Assembly: GCF_963169125.1 (NCBI RefSeq)
Contig: NC_084793.1
Location: 213,802,652-213,866,651 of the forward strand
Origin: Humulus lupulus
Lineage: Eukaryota > Streptophyta > Magnoliopsida > Rosales > Cannabaceae
Direction: 5' to 3'
Length of the DNA stretch: 64,000 nucleotides
Under the pieces are notes generated by a model. The model did no database searches, was not told the DNA's origin, and worked only from the letters and a program-made list of their open reading frames with translations. A program made the translations under genes and the position numbers. This document shows, piece after piece, positions 1 to 12,500 of the stretch (its first letter is position 1; every line of letters starts with the position of its first letter).

Positions 1-1820
1 AATAACCTGTCCTCAGCTACTAGTGGCTGAGCCGCGCCTTGTGCGCAAATATTGATCCCGGCACTCTTAGGTCGTTTATCACATGTCCCCATGGCATAAT
101 ACCATCTCATGACATTATAAAAATATAGGTAGCTCTTAGTCTCAACATATTCACATGGTTTATCACAATCATATAACAGTGCATACAAATATAGGGAACA
201 CTTAGCCCAAACCTATCCACATAAACGGGTGAAATTTTCTTACCTTTGATCCCAATAGCTTGACTAGTGAAATCAACCTTCAAGCATGATCCCATCTGAG
301 CCCTAGCGTACACCTAGTCACAGCCATAAATTAGAACCGTCACTAAACTACATTTCCAAAACATAACCTCGGGACCAATCCCGAGCCCTCAGGAAGCCCT
401 AATTCCACCAAATGGGGTGGTGGAATCAAACCCCGAGCCCCCGGGCAAAAACCCTAAGAAATAACTTAAAAACCCATTTCTGGAAATAGGGTAGCGCCAC
501 AAAGGGAGTGCTATAGCGCTACAAACAGAGCCAAAAAGCCCCCAGACACTCAAGCCTAGCGCTGTAGCGCCCTAAGTCTAGCGCTACAGCGCTAGTTACA
601 GCACCAACAAACACTGATTTTCTCCTTTGAATTTTCTCGAGCCAAGACTCTCCAAAACCCCTCCAAACTTCAACCATACACCAAATTGAGCCTACCATCA
701 TCTATATCTCACCCCATATAGCCCAACCAAATAGAACTCAGCTACATGCACACCAAAACAAAGAAAAAGCCATTCTTGAGCTTGAAGCTCAAAAACTCAA
801 TAGAAACTCAGAACTTCAAAGCCAGAAATGGTTACCTTCAATAGAGAAATTCGACCTTAGGTTATCACCATGCCCCTCTAGCCTTAAGCTCCTCAATTTC
901 AAAAGCTCAATTTCCTTTAATTTTCATTCAAAGTTCAAAATCAAAATCGATTTCCTCAAAGTTAGAAAGTTCAGACTAAACTCTGAAAATTTTACCTGAA
1001 TTGAGTATAACCTACAGTTGAACCTCTAGCCACCTCAAGGATCATAAACTCAAGTCTTTGCTTAGGCCCTCCCTGAGATTTAAGCTCCAAAAATCCTCAA
1101 GAGATGGTGAAAAATGGCCAAACCGACAGAGAGAAAGAGACCCCTGTTTTTCCTACTTTCTTTCCTCCTTCTTTTCTTTTCCTTAAGCTTCTACTTGTTT
1201 CTAAACATTCCACTAAGTCTGATAAGGCTGAAAATGACTTATCCCTTTTAGACCAAATGACCATATTGCCCTCCCATTAAAATCTAAACCTTAAGACTAT
1301 CTAAGGGCATTTTGGTCATTGCTCCCAATTCCCGCTAATTCCTCGAGTGTCTCTAATAATTATCGCTTAAACCCTGACACCTAACTAATAACCAATTCTT
1401 TTTCTCAATATCAAATAGTCTCCAATATATATCCTAAATTTCCAGAAATACCCCTAGGCTCACCCTGAGCCGAGTATAAATCCCCACTATGACTTTTTCG
1501 CTAAACTACTCACTAGGATTGCCTCGAGCCACAAGCTGCAAATATATCCACATAATAGTGTGGTCTCAACAATTTATCATAATTATTTACATTTATGCTC
1601 TCAACGGGCCAAAATTACAAACATGCCCTTAAGAATAAAACAGGGCCCACATGCATATTCAATACTCATAAACATGCATCTAATCATATCTATATACTCA
1701 TTTAATCATGCATGCCATATAATCATGAATTTAATCATTCATTCACATAAATACCAATTATGTCCTCCCAGCACACTAATCATGGCCCTTAAGCCCTAAT
1801 AGAAATTTTGGGTCGTTACA
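1..1820 (-). repeat. 3' LTR (partial) of the minus-strand Tekay-like element
   Basis: It aligns almost base for base with about 8741-10561 and ends in the same ggtcgttaca terminus. About 720 bases corresponding to 8019-8740 lie beyond the window start. It contains the recurring GC palindromes near 485-600 (agcgctacagcgctag type) and the minus-strand motif GGTAAGAAAA near 236-245. Short open frames here are not genes, since they recur with changes in the other LTR. Confidence 0.9.
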
Positions 1821-4592
1821 ACTATCCCCTCCTTATAACAATTTCATCCTCGAAATTTATTTGAACACCCATCAGGTAATATATCCCACATCTCTGACCA
1901 CAACTGCAGAGTCCATTTCTTTATCTTTAATCCTTTAATAACACTCTTACTAGAGTGACAATCTTGTTTTATCTTATAACTGTAATCTCATTAACCTTTT
2001 CTTGTTTCAAAAACTCTGCTGAACCCCAGAGTCTACTCATCTCATCATCGATCATTTTCTTTCTTGATATTGACACCAATAAAACCCATAAGCCATTACC
2101 CACACTAGGGTAAGACAAACTTGTAGGCCCCTGGCCTAATTCTTGGTATGATCTCAGAATTCTTGTTAAACCGGGAGTCAAACTCCCTTTTTTTCTTCCT
2201 CATAGCATCATACGCTTTCTTGTCTGCACTGCTTGGAGACTTACAAGTCCCCCGTCCTGGAATTTCGTGTTCCGACACTTGATTCTTGCGAACCCTTATG
2301 TTCTTTCAGATAGGCGGACGCTCTTGCCCTAATGATTCTCACAACTTCGTTGGTTTTCCCCCCGAACCAATATTGAACCGTAATACTCGTTGTCTTTCAT
2401 TTTCTTACTTAGAATAAGCACCACATGCCTCCTATCTTACCATATCTTATACTGTGTCACCTCAGCCGCAAGCTAACATTTATCACTGTGGCTGCTCATC
2501 AAAGGACTATACTTTTCTTAATATCCCAAACACTACACATTAAGAAAATAGTCATCAATCCTAATATCCAATCCTATCCCCTTCGTTCTCTAATTTCTTT
2601 CCAGAACATGGAGAATTAAAGAGTCTCAACCCGTTATCATCAATTGTCACACATGTCACTCAATCACACGAACCCAAAATGTGTTAACTCAATCTGTCGA
2701 GTTACAACCTTTCATGTCCAATTATCCTACTTGTAGTCCAACGTGGTCCACACCAATGATCCACTATTATACCATGTTACTCTAGGATCTTCACCTCAAC
2801 ATCGAGTTCCGTCATATCACTCACCCAATCTTTATTTCTTAATTCATATCACAATGGTAGGTTTCTTAACCATTCTCATATAATCCTCTTCCTGAACTTC
2901 TTTGCCCATCGAGACATATACCTATCCACAACCCGTCACTGGTACCATACCACCCCCATTAAGAGATCAACTCCCAAATTAATTTCCCTCTTGCGCAATC
3001 AAATATTTCCAACGTAAATTACCCAGTAAGTTTCACCGGATCCTAGTCTCAGGATTATTCCTTTACAAACAACCAAGTGCTCAAATCCCTTACGCTCTAC
3101 CTTTACTGTCAACTGAGTATTCTCTGTACACCGACCACGTTCCCATTCTTTCATCTACCGCGAGGCTCATACCATCATCTCTTCAGTCTATATCTGGGCT
3201 CGTCTTAAACTTGATGCGGTGCTTACAGCTTCATGTTTCTAGAACAAGATTAAGATCCCTCATACTACCCTTCTGTAACCATCTACTATGCACAGACTTC
3301 TATATTATGAGGTGTTAACCAATCCTTATTCCGTCTTCCAAAAATCTGATACAAATTTGTCCATTCAGTCTACCCTTATGTTCTTTTATCATTCTAATCT
3401 CTGATATGATCATCCTCCAAAGATCTTTGTGTGGTAGAAGACATGTTCACCAGTCTCGTTGTGCTTCTTATCCTTCAGACATTCTTCAATAATCTCTCTG
3501 TGGCTTCTAACTGAACCTCTTCATACTTGATCCCTTCTCTTCTTGTAGCATGACCTTGAATACCCTTGGCAAGATTGAAACCGACACCTTTTGGAGCCTT
3601 ACCTGTCACTCTGCTTCTTCAGTCTTAGTATCGTCAGTGTAGTAGTCATTCGCATTTTGCTTCTAGCTGGAAAGTAGTTCAACGCATCCTTGATGACCCT
3701 AGATGTGACTTATTCATATCCTTCCTGTACTCTCTACTTGTTAAACTTACCTATGTTGTTGAAGCTTACGTCAGTCAAGAATCTTTACTGGTAATCCATC
3801 ACACCCCACTTGGTACAAGTGATAATTCCTGAAATGTCTCTTTCCTTGATTCTCAGCTGGTAATAACCAGATCGAAGATCAATTCCTGAAGACATTGTCC
3901 TGTCTTGTAACCGGGCATTTAAACTCTTCATCCTTAATAGATGATAACAACAAATTCCACGGTACGACGCTCTATCCAATCCATCCCTAAGTCAGATACT
4001 CCCTCCACTAAACTAGTAATTCTTTCTGCCAACCTAATACCATTCTTCACACTGTCCTTGATACTGAATCTGCCCATAGCCGACTCCTGAAGCGTACTCA
4101 ACAACTCCTTACATACCCAATGGAATCCATATTGATCACTTCAATTTCTATTCAATCCAACTTATATACTTCAACTAATGTCCCTTGCAATCCATGGTTG
4201 TCTCTTAACAAATTAGCTCTCACTCAGGCTCACAACAAGGCTCTCATATGACGAGCTCAATTACTTTCACCACGAACCTCTTTATCAGTTACATTCCAAC
4301 CCTTCTCCAAGAAGTATCTAATTCATCCCCAATAAACACTAATTTTTCCAGCCACTTGTATAGAAACCTTGAGGCATGTACTTCATATCTGAATCTTTTC
4401 TGGAAGATACGCAACACCGAACTCTTTCAGCCCATTATGTAACCAAGAACGAGGATTATCAAGTCAACCTGCCACCTCCGAGGAACTATCCTCGGGCTTC
4501 AAATGTAACAAGACATTCTAGTCTTCCATTCTCTAATCCTGGGTAATCCCTAATCGACCTTAATGTACTAAACCATTTCATATAGATAATGT
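1821..4592 (-). pseudogene. Decayed pol interior of the Tekay-like element (RT remnant)
   Basis: No long frame survives. The one clear remnant is at 3785-3979 on the minus strand, where the peptide includes IDLRSGYYQLRIKERDI. This is the well-known Ty3/gypsy reverse-transcriptase block A/B (DLRSGYHQ-RI). Downstream on the minus strand (3780 towards 1840), integrase should follow, but I see only scattered sequence with stops and shifts. The stretch 1821-1840 is the polypurine tract next to the 3' LTR. The family assignment rests on the RT peptide, the primer site and the LTR ends. Confidence 0.7.
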
Positions 4593-6480
4593 TGTTAGGA
4601 GTGTGTCCTAAAAGCATGTAAAGACATTTGTTTTTTCTGTGAATAAATAAATACAATGGTTTATTATTATTGTCATATTTAGATTGTTAAATTATTATTT
4701 GAATAATTTTGTAAATATCAGAAAAATTCCATATTCATTATTGAGGATGTGATCTTGTATTAGTACGAGAGAATTAAGATCACATGAATGATTAAAAATA
4801 GTCAACAACAACAAATTAAAGTTATGGAATTCTTTAATTGGAGTTGTAAGTACGCTTTACTGAGTATCATAATGATACAAATAATCTAGATTCGGATTAT
4901 TGATGTGGTAAGACATCTCGGTAAAGGTGCTTTATATAATATGATTATATATGACATGGACCGATATGAATTAAAGTTTTTATCCAAAAAAAACCATTTA
5001 ACAATAAAGACTTGTAATTCATATCATAACTGATGATCATTTATAGATCAACCTAAATCCTGAGTGTTCATGAACTCCTGTTCATGTTTATTAAATCTTT
5101 TGATTCATTCGTTAAGGTCTCTTCGAAGAATGAGGCTAATGACTTTTGTTTTGGAGATTTAATATCATGGATGGCTGGGAACATGTATCAACAATACAGA
5201 ATCTAATCTTTCCTAACGGATCGTTTATTAGTTCCCTTAAGGGTTAATTTTGGAACTGAATGATTTTGAGCTCAAATCTATAATTAGATTATAGATTAAT
5301 TATTCACTAGTGAATTAATGGTACTTAAGGAATAAGAAGTAAATTAGAAAGGTTAAATGGTAATTCTCCCATTCTAATTTATGAACTAATTAATTAGAGG
5401 GTTGAACTATTGTAAGATGGTTATATCAATGGACGACTTAAGAAAAAAAATTCTGTAAAAGTATATCTATAACATAAAGAGTGCAATTCTGAATTTATAG
5501 TGGAGTAATATCAGAATTAATAAATTAACTATTATAATTAAAGATTTTAATTATTTAGTTTCAATTTATTGGAGCTTAATGTTATAGGTCCATGGTCCCC
5601 AAAATGGCTCAAACAATCACTGTCAAAGGCAAATACAAAAAATGGGCAAAAAGGACTTATGTGATAAGTAAAAATATTTTTCTATGTATCAAACATAATT
5701 ATCGTTTAATTATGTGTAATTAATTAATTAATTATTTGATTTAAAAAAAATATAATTAATTTTGAATTAATTTATTTTTGGGATTTTTGGTATTTAAATA
5801 ATAATAAAAATTGGGAAAAATCACATGCCATCACAGGCATGTGGTACACGTGTGGCACAGTGCACATGCACTGTGCTACACGCATAAGAGATGTACTGAG
5901 TCTCTTGATTCCACAATTTTAGTTATTTAAATATTAAATAAATAATGAGATATTTTAATATGATTAAAATATTATTATTTAAACAAAAATCTGATAACTG
6001 ATCAGTTATTTTGAATTTGTTTAAAATGACAAATATTTTAATATATTGGATATCAGTTTTCATAGAACGTAAATTTTCAGGGATAGAAAAATATCTAGGA
6101 ATCTATCTCAGAGAAAAGAGAACAGTGACAAAAACAAAGGTCATTGTTCTTCACAAAACCTAGGTCCAAACTTTATCAGATCTAATGTGTTGAGAACATC
6201 TGATAAATAGTTTATTGCATATTATTTGTATGGCGAGCCCACACTCGTTCTTTGTGTGCCTGAGAACATTTTGGAAGATCTTGGTGTGAGATCTCAAGGA
6301 TTCAGCCATACGAAAAGATAGCAGCAAGGAAGGACATGAGGTAATTTTTCTATTCATGTCCTTGATTCAATATATATATACATGTGAAGAAGTAGATCTA
6401 GAAATATTATGGGATTAATCTAACAATTTGATTGTTGTTCCGCTGCACATAATCTCTGATTTGATCAATAAAAACCAACA
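4593..6480 (+). repeat. Solo LTR (copia-like) inside the Tekay-like element
   Basis: The sequence starts TGTTAGGAGTGTGTCC and ends CCAACA, and is flanked by aatgt (4588-4592) and aattt (6481-6485), a 4/5-match target duplication. It is more AT-rich than its surroundings and has no coding content. The start is of a kind common in plant copia LTRs; family and orientation are inferred. It is 1888 bp long. Loss of the interior by LTR-LTR recombination is the usual explanation. Confidence 0.7.
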
Positions 6481-8002
6481 AATTTGCCCTTATCTGGCAT
6501 CTTTCCAATTGGCGTCTCCTGCATCTGGTGCATACTGATTAATCTTCACTAAACCTTAATGGCTATCCTGTAAACTATACCCTTTCCTGTCAAAACCAAA
6601 AGACAAAAAACTATCAAAGGTTCTTTTATTCTGATTAATAAGTATCTGCCCTGACCAAGTTCCACTAATGGGAACACCGTCATCCACATTCTTGCCCTTC
6701 GACACTCACGCTCCATAATTCATTCCTTATATCTCAGATACCATGGTCGTCCCTGCTACCCAGGCACCGATGAAATCCTCATGCACCGGAGGGGCCCTGA
6801 TGCTCTGTGTCATTCCAGAGTTTAATCCTTAAATGAGTCATCATTTCTGGTTACATCTGCTTGTGCCAACTTCCAAAGCAGATTGACTAACTCACCAAAC
6901 TTGTTGACATACTTTATTGTTGTCTTACCATTCCAAACAAAATTCATAAACTTATTAGTCCCTATATCTCCAACCACTACATAGTAACCTCTTCTATCAC
7001 ATCTGGGTCCGAGTTTCTCCCCAACCCATCATGCTAACACTTCGGGTCTAGGGTACCATTTCTGTACATCCTTTTGCCACAACTACTTGACATAACCGCT
7101 CTGCCACGACCTATCACCTTTATGTAATCAAGGATGGGATTAGCTATGCTCATCCTCTAATCAATTTCGAGGTACATCCAAAACTTCCTCATAACCAGGG
7201 AGTAATGCCCCTAAAACCTTCCCTACAGCACTCCTGACTGTCTATACCTTTAAGTCAACAAACACTAGTGCCCTTGCTGTTACACTAAACAAAACAGCTC
7301 TTTTCCCAGAAGAACCCACTGTTTCATCCATCTAGTCTCCTCTATTAGACCTCATAGCTTACCCACTTACCAGCGAACATTTGCTGTGACCTTCAGGGGA
7401 AAACAGAGGGTTTCAATCCCTATTGATCATCTGCAACTCCTACCATATCATTACCAAGTCCATTTAACCATTCCGAGCACAAACAGTCTGAATTCACCTG
7501 CCATTACTGACTAAATCCCTCAGCTCTGATGTTCATATCCAGAACCATTCCACGGGCAGGTCCAAACAATCACAATAGCCATACACACATAAAGCATAAC
7601 AAACATCAATCCACATTACTATGCCTTAGTTTACAATTTCATTGCTACTAAATATAATCATGTTCATCATGCTTTCCATATACCAATAAACAGATAAAAA
7701 CTGTAAATTCAATTTAACCAATTAACCACATGTAATCAATATACAAACCGTTATTCAAATATCCATCCACATACAATAGCAATGCTAATCAGCATGCCTC
7801 GATATCATCACATAGCAGTCAAGGGCCAGGCCCTATCACAATCTCATGCTTCCTATTGCTCACACAAATTAATGCATTCATATTCCATTCAAGCACTTAA
7901 GCATATAATCCCATGTATTCAATTACGGAACCCTGAGTCGAGTTTGTCTTTAGCGGCAAATGTACATGTCCAGCCAGTCTTCAGGAACCCTTAAACCTAG
8001 GA
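6481..8002 (-). pseudogene. Decayed 5' interior (gag/protease side) of the Tekay-like element
   Basis: By position, this stretch between the primer-binding site and the RT remnant should have been the leader, gag and protease. I cannot find a continuous frame or a zinc knuckle, and every frame is broken by many stops. It is annotated only from its place in the element. Confidence 0.5.
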
Positions 8003-8015
8003 CGTTCTGATACCA
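8003..8015 (-). promoter_or_regulatory. Primer-binding site (initiator Met tRNA)
   Basis: The minus strand reads TGGTATCAGAACG, a one-base variant of the plant iMet primer site TGGTATCAGAGC. It lies three bases inside the LTR edge at 8019, where minus-strand cDNA priming is expected. It fixes both the element's orientation and its 5' LTR boundary. Confidence 0.85.
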
Positions 8016-8018
8016 AGT

Positions 8019-10561
8019 TGTAGCTCCCTGGATAACCAAAGTCGTTACACTGTGTATTTTAAATAGTGCAGGACTTGCTAACCAAGTCATATAGTTGAAA
8101 TCGTGATCCTATAATAATAAACGGGTTAAGTTTAAAAGATTTCGGTCATAAACAAATAATCTTCACTAAAGTAATTATTTTGTACATGGGATCCCAAAAA
8201 CAGGGTTTAAAAGTCGTGTTTACAAAAATTCCAAAAGTTATAAACAACCATGGCCACTCTAATAGAAAAATATACCATTTTAGGTTCCGTCCTTGTACAA
8301 ACTCTCAACAGTGGAGGCCGAGCAACTGACAATGTACACCTCACCCCCAGAGCTCTCCAACTCATGGTCGAACCACCAAATCCTTGCCTTTACATGCACA
8401 ACGAATCACCCGTGAGCCGAGGCCCAGCAAGAAAACATAATATCATAGCATGATCAATATCAATAACCGAATATTCCATAAAGCATAACCAAGTATACAG
8501 CAATTCATAACATTCACCTATCCAGTGATAACAATCAACAAGTTAACAATTTTTCATCCAGATAATCAACATATCATATTCATCAGATTAACAACGATAA
8601 TCACATTCATAATCAACAGTTATTGCAACCATTACACAATATTCAGTGTTGACACCCTCTGTTTAACCCACTGTCTTCGGCTCACTTAGGCCGCCCCCAG
8701 TTTTATACCCACTGAATCCGGCCAGCTTAACCGAGCACAGTGATAAATAAGATGTCCTCAGCTACCAGTGGCTGAGCCGCGCCTTGTGCGCAAATATTGA
8801 TTCCGGCACTCTTAGGTCGTTTATCATATGTCCCCATGGCATAATACCATCTCATGACCTTATACAAATATAGGGAGCTCTTAGTCCCAACATATTCACA
8901 TGGTTTATCACAATCATATAACAGTGCATACAAATATAGGGAACACTTAGTCCCAACTTATCCACATAAACAGGTGCAGTTTTCTTACCTTTGATCCCAA
9001 TAGCTTGACTAGTGAAATCAACCTTCAAGCACGATCTCATTCGAGCCCTAGCGTACACCTAGTCACAGCCATATATTAGAACCATCACTAAACTTCAATT
9101 CCAAAACCTAACCTCGGGACCAATCTCGAGTTCTCAGGAAGCCCTAATTCCACCAAATAGGGTGGTGGAATCAAACCCCGAGCCCCGGGCAAAAACCCTA
9201 AGAAATAACTCAAAAACCCACTTCTGGAAACAGGGTAGCGCTACAACACCACAAAGGGGGTGCTATAGCGCTACAAACAGAGCCAAAAAGTCCCCAAACA
9301 CTCAAGCCTAGCGCTACAGCGCTAGTTACAGCACCAACAGCTACTGATTTTCTCCTTTGAATTTTCTCGAGCCAAAACTCTCCAAAACCCCTCCAAACTT
9401 CAACCATACACCAAATTGAGCCTACCATCATCTACATATCACCCCATATATCCCAACCATATAGAACTTAGCTACATGCACCCCAAAACAAAGAAAAATC
9501 CATGCTTGAGCTTTGAAGCTCAAAAACTCAACAAAAACTTAGAAACTCAAAACTTGAAAGCCAGAAATGGTTACCTTCAATAGAGAAATTCAACCTTATG
9601 TTATCACCATGCCCCTCTAGCCTTAAGCTCCTCAATTCCAAAATCTCAAATTCCTTTAATTTTCATTCAAAGTTCAAAATCAAAATCAATTTCCTCAAAG
9701 TTAGAAAGTTCATACTAAACTCTGAAAATTTAACCTGAATTGAGTATAACCTACAGCTGAACCTCTAGCCACCTCAAGGATCATAAACTTAAGTCTTTGC
9801 TTAGGCCCTCCCTGAGATTCTAGCTCCAAAAATCCTCAAGAGATGGTGAAAAATGGCCAAACTGACAGAGAGAAAGAGACCCATGTTTTTCCTTCTTTCT
9901 TTCCTCCTTCTTTTCCTTTCCTTCAGCTTCTACTTGTTTCTAAACATTCCAATAAGTCTCATAAGGCTGAAAATGACTTATCTCTTTTAGACCAAATGAC
10001 TATATTTCCCTCCCATTAAAATCTAAACCTTAAAACATTCTAAGGGCATTTTGGTCATTGCTCCCAATTCCCGCTAATTCCTCGAGTGTCTCTAATAATT
10101 ATCACTTAAACCCTGACACCTAACTAATCACCAATTATTTTTCTCAATATGAAATAGTCTCCAATATATATATCCTAAATTGCCAGAAATACCCCCACGC
10201 TCACCCTATGTCGGGTATAAATCTCGACTGTGACTTTTTCGCTAAACTGCTCACTAGGATCGCCTCGAGCCACAAGCTGCAAATATATCCACATAATAAT
10301 GTGGTCTCAACAATTTAACACAATTTTTTACATTTATGCCCTCAACGGGCCAAAATTACAAACATGACCTTAAGAACAAAACAGGGCCCACATGCATGTT
10401 CAATACTCATAAACATGCATCTAATCATATCTATATACTCATTTAATCATGCATGCCATATAATCATGAATTTAATCATTCATTCACATAAATACCAATT
10501 ATGCCCTCCCGGCACACTAATCAAGGCCCTTAAGCCCTAATAGAAATTTTGAGTCGTTACA
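8019..10561 (-). repeat. 5' LTR of the minus-strand Tekay-like element
   Basis: This complete 2543-bp LTR reads tgtagctccc to gtcgttaca on the plus strand, so on its own strand it begins TGTAACGAC and ends GGAGCTACA. It matches 1-1820 over their shared length with scattered substitutions and small indels. One indel is near 9310, where this copy lacks a repeat of the gcgctgtagcgc palindrome present at 545-590. It contains GC palindromes at 9235-9330 and GGTAAGAAAA on the minus strand near 8983-8992. Confidence 0.9.
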
Positions 10562-11495
10562 ATTGCTTGGTTCTGAGTCTTCCTTCAGATCAGAGAAGTT
10601 TGTGGTCTACTGCGATTCATCAAAGTAGGTGTTATGATGTGTACATATGCAGTATGGAAAGGTGATTGCCTATGCATCACGATAGCTGAAGGATTACGAA
10701 CAGTGGTACCCTACACATGATCTGGAGTTAGCAATGGTGGTCTTTGCCTTAAAGGTATGATGACACTACCTTTATGGGGAAAAGCGTGAGATATACACTG
10801 ACCACAAGAGTTTAAAGTATTTATTTACCCAGAGAAATCTGAACATGAGGTAGAGGCGTTGGCTAGAGTTGGTGAAAGATTATGACTGTGAGATTCTTTA
10901 CCATCCAGGGAAAGCCAACGTGGTGGTAGATGCCTTGAGTCGAAGAGGTACGGGAGAATTATTCAATTTGAAGCAAATATCAAAGGAGTTTGCAGGGGAG
11001 ATGACTAGAGCAAGGATTAAGTTGGTGGTGGGCCAGTTAACCAACATCTCCTTGTAGTGTACTCTCCTGGAGAGGATTAGGGAAGGACAGATGAATGATC
11101 CTCAGTTGATGAGGCATAGAGAGGATGTCCTAGCTGGAGTGGCTAGGGACTACACTGTTTCAGAGATGGGTTTACTGAGATACATGGAGCGGATTTGTGT
11201 TTAGGTGGATCCCGCTATCAAATGAGAGATTCTGGATGAATCCCATACTACACCTTATTCTATGCATCCAGGCACCATGAAGATGTACAAGGATATGAAA
11301 CTTTATATTGGTGGCCTGGGATGAAGAAAGATGTGAATGAATATGTGACTAAGTGTCTGACATGTCAGCAAGTTAAGGCTGAACACCAAAGACCACCAGG
11401 GCTATTATAGCCTTTGGGTATCCCTGAATAGAAATGGGAAGACATCACTATGGACTTTGTAGTTCAATTGTCCAGGACAATGTCAACATGATTCA
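10562..11495 (+). pseudogene. RNase H and integrase N-terminal region of the chromovirus, broken
   Basis: Translation of 10590-10960 gives the Ty3/gypsy RNase H order: FVVYCDSS, a degraded GKVIAYASR, YPTHDLELA, YTDHKSLKYL, then [16 protein letters not shown] (10869-11057 is open). The integrase zinc-binding region follows, with [16 protein letters not shown] visible near 11355-11400. Several in-frame stops (for example near 10628, 10690 and 11056) and shifts interrupt it. Homologous elements are one continuous frame here, so this copy is inactive. Confidence 0.8.
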
Positions 11496-12416
11496 ATGTG
11501 GGTGATTGTGGACCGGTATACCAAATCAGCCCATTTCTTGCCAATAAGGACGAACTTTATAGTGGATCAGTATGTTGATCTATATGTGAAAGAAATAGTA
11601 CGCCTTCATGGGGCTCCTTGGTCTATCGTATCAGATCGGGACCCCATCTTTACTTCCAAATTTTGGGGAAGTTTACAGAAAGCTATGGGTACACAATTAA
11701 AATTTAGTACAGCTGACCATCCTCAGATTGATGGTCAGTCTGAGAGGACGATACAGACCCTGGAAGACATGCTCTGGGCATGTGTTTTGGACTTTGAAGG
11801 GTCCTGGATTAAATATTTGACTTTGATAGAGTTTTTCGACAACAACAACTATCGGGCGACCATTGGAGTGGCTCCATATAAGATGTTGTATGGTAGGAAG
11901 TGTAGATCACCCGTTAACTGGGATGAGATGGGTGAAAGGAAATACTTAGGTATTGAAGCAGTTCACATGACCAATGAGGCCCTTGAGAAGATTAGAGCTC
12001 GGATTCTCGCATTGCAAAGTAGACAGAAAAGTTATTCAGATCTGAATCGTAGGAACGTGGAGTTCCAAATGGGAGACTATGTCCTCCTTAGGGTTTCACC
12101 ACTGAAAGGGGTGAAAAGGTTTGGGAAGAAGGGAAAGCTGAGCCCCAGATTTGTAAGACCTTTTGAGGCCTATAGGTTGGCCTTACCTCCGACATTATTA
12201 GGAGTCCACAATGTGTTTCATATATCGATGCTTCAGAAGTATGTGTCTGAGGAGACTCATATGCTGAGTTATGAAGATCTAGAGTTGCAGACGTACTTGT
12301 CTTATGAGGAACAACCATTCCATATATTAGACAGGAAGGACAAGGTCTTGAGGAATAATACCATACCTTTGGTTAAGGTATTGTGGATGAACAACAAGTT
12401 CGAGGAAGCGACCTGA
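11496..12416 (+). CDS. Integrase core plus chromodomain, chromovirus pol remnant
   Basis: An open frame of 306 residues. It carries the DDE integrase core: D in VDRYTKSAHFLP (residue about 6), D in IVSDRDPIF (about 46) and E in DGQSERTIQ (about 84). The GPY/F-like region follows, with LGVHNVFHISMLQKYV near residues 225-240. The C-terminal stretch with ILDRKDKVLRN and PLVKVLWMN (about 275-300) matches the chromodomain end typical of Tekay/Del. In the family the chromodomain steers insertion to heterochromatin. The frame ends in TGA where relatives have Trp in EEATWE, so the last residues are lost. It lacks the rest of pol and is a remnant, not a free gene. Its first Met is internal to the original polyprotein. 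Confidence 0.85.
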   Translation: MWVIVDRYTKSAHFLPIRTNFIVDQYVDLYVKEIVRLHGAPWSIVSDRDPIFTSKFWGSLQKAMGTQLKFSTADHPQIDGQSERTIQTLEDMLWACVLDFEGSWIKYLTLIEFFDNNNYRATIGVAPYKMLYGRKCRSPVNWDEMGERKYLGIEAVHMTNEALEKIRARILALQSRQKSYSDLNRRNVEFQMGDYVLLRVSPLKGVKRFGKKGKLSPRFVRPFEAYRLALPPTLLGVHNVFHISMLQKYVSEETHMLSYEDLELQTYLSYEEQPFHILDRKDKVLRNNTIPLVKVLWMNNKFEEAT

Positions 12417-12500
12417 GAGTTAGAGTCAGATATGCGGGATCATCATCTCAAGCTATTTAGGTAACTTTGGAGGACGAAATTTCTATTTGGAGGTTATAGT
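12417..12500 (+). other. Chromodomain tail and polypurine tract before the 3' LTR
   Basis: After the TGA the frame still reads a chromodomain tail (ESDMRDHHLKLFR). The ggaggacgaaatt and ggaggttatag stretches match the position and base bias of the plus-strand primer tract used by these elements. Confidence 0.6.

Larger units (their letters stand above)
1..10561 (-). mobile_element. Tekay-like Ty3/gypsy LTR retrotransposon, left end cut by the window
   Basis: Two copies of the same long LTR (1-1820 and 8019-10561) flank a decayed interior. The order of signals shows minus orientation: the right LTR is followed on the minus strand by a primer-binding site matching initiator Met tRNA, and the left LTR is preceded by a purine-rich tract (minus strand of 1821-1840). 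A Ty3/gypsy reverse-transcriptase peptide lies at 3785-3979. The LTR terminus TGTAACGAC resembles that of the plus-strand chromovirus at 12501, so both are probably Tekay/Del relatives. The element interrupts that plus-strand chromovirus at 10561/10562. Its far target duplication is outside the window. Confidence 0.85.

Noticed and set aside
8250..8453. Short frame in the 5' LTR of the Tekay-like element
   Set aside because: It lies wholly inside an LTR, with no protein similarity that I can see.
10630..10652. Match of gatgtgtacatatgcag to the Tekay LTR motif at 47152, suggesting LTR sequence here
   Set aside because: The translated context is RNase H (CVYMQYGKVIAYASR), so the likeness is a short coincidence.
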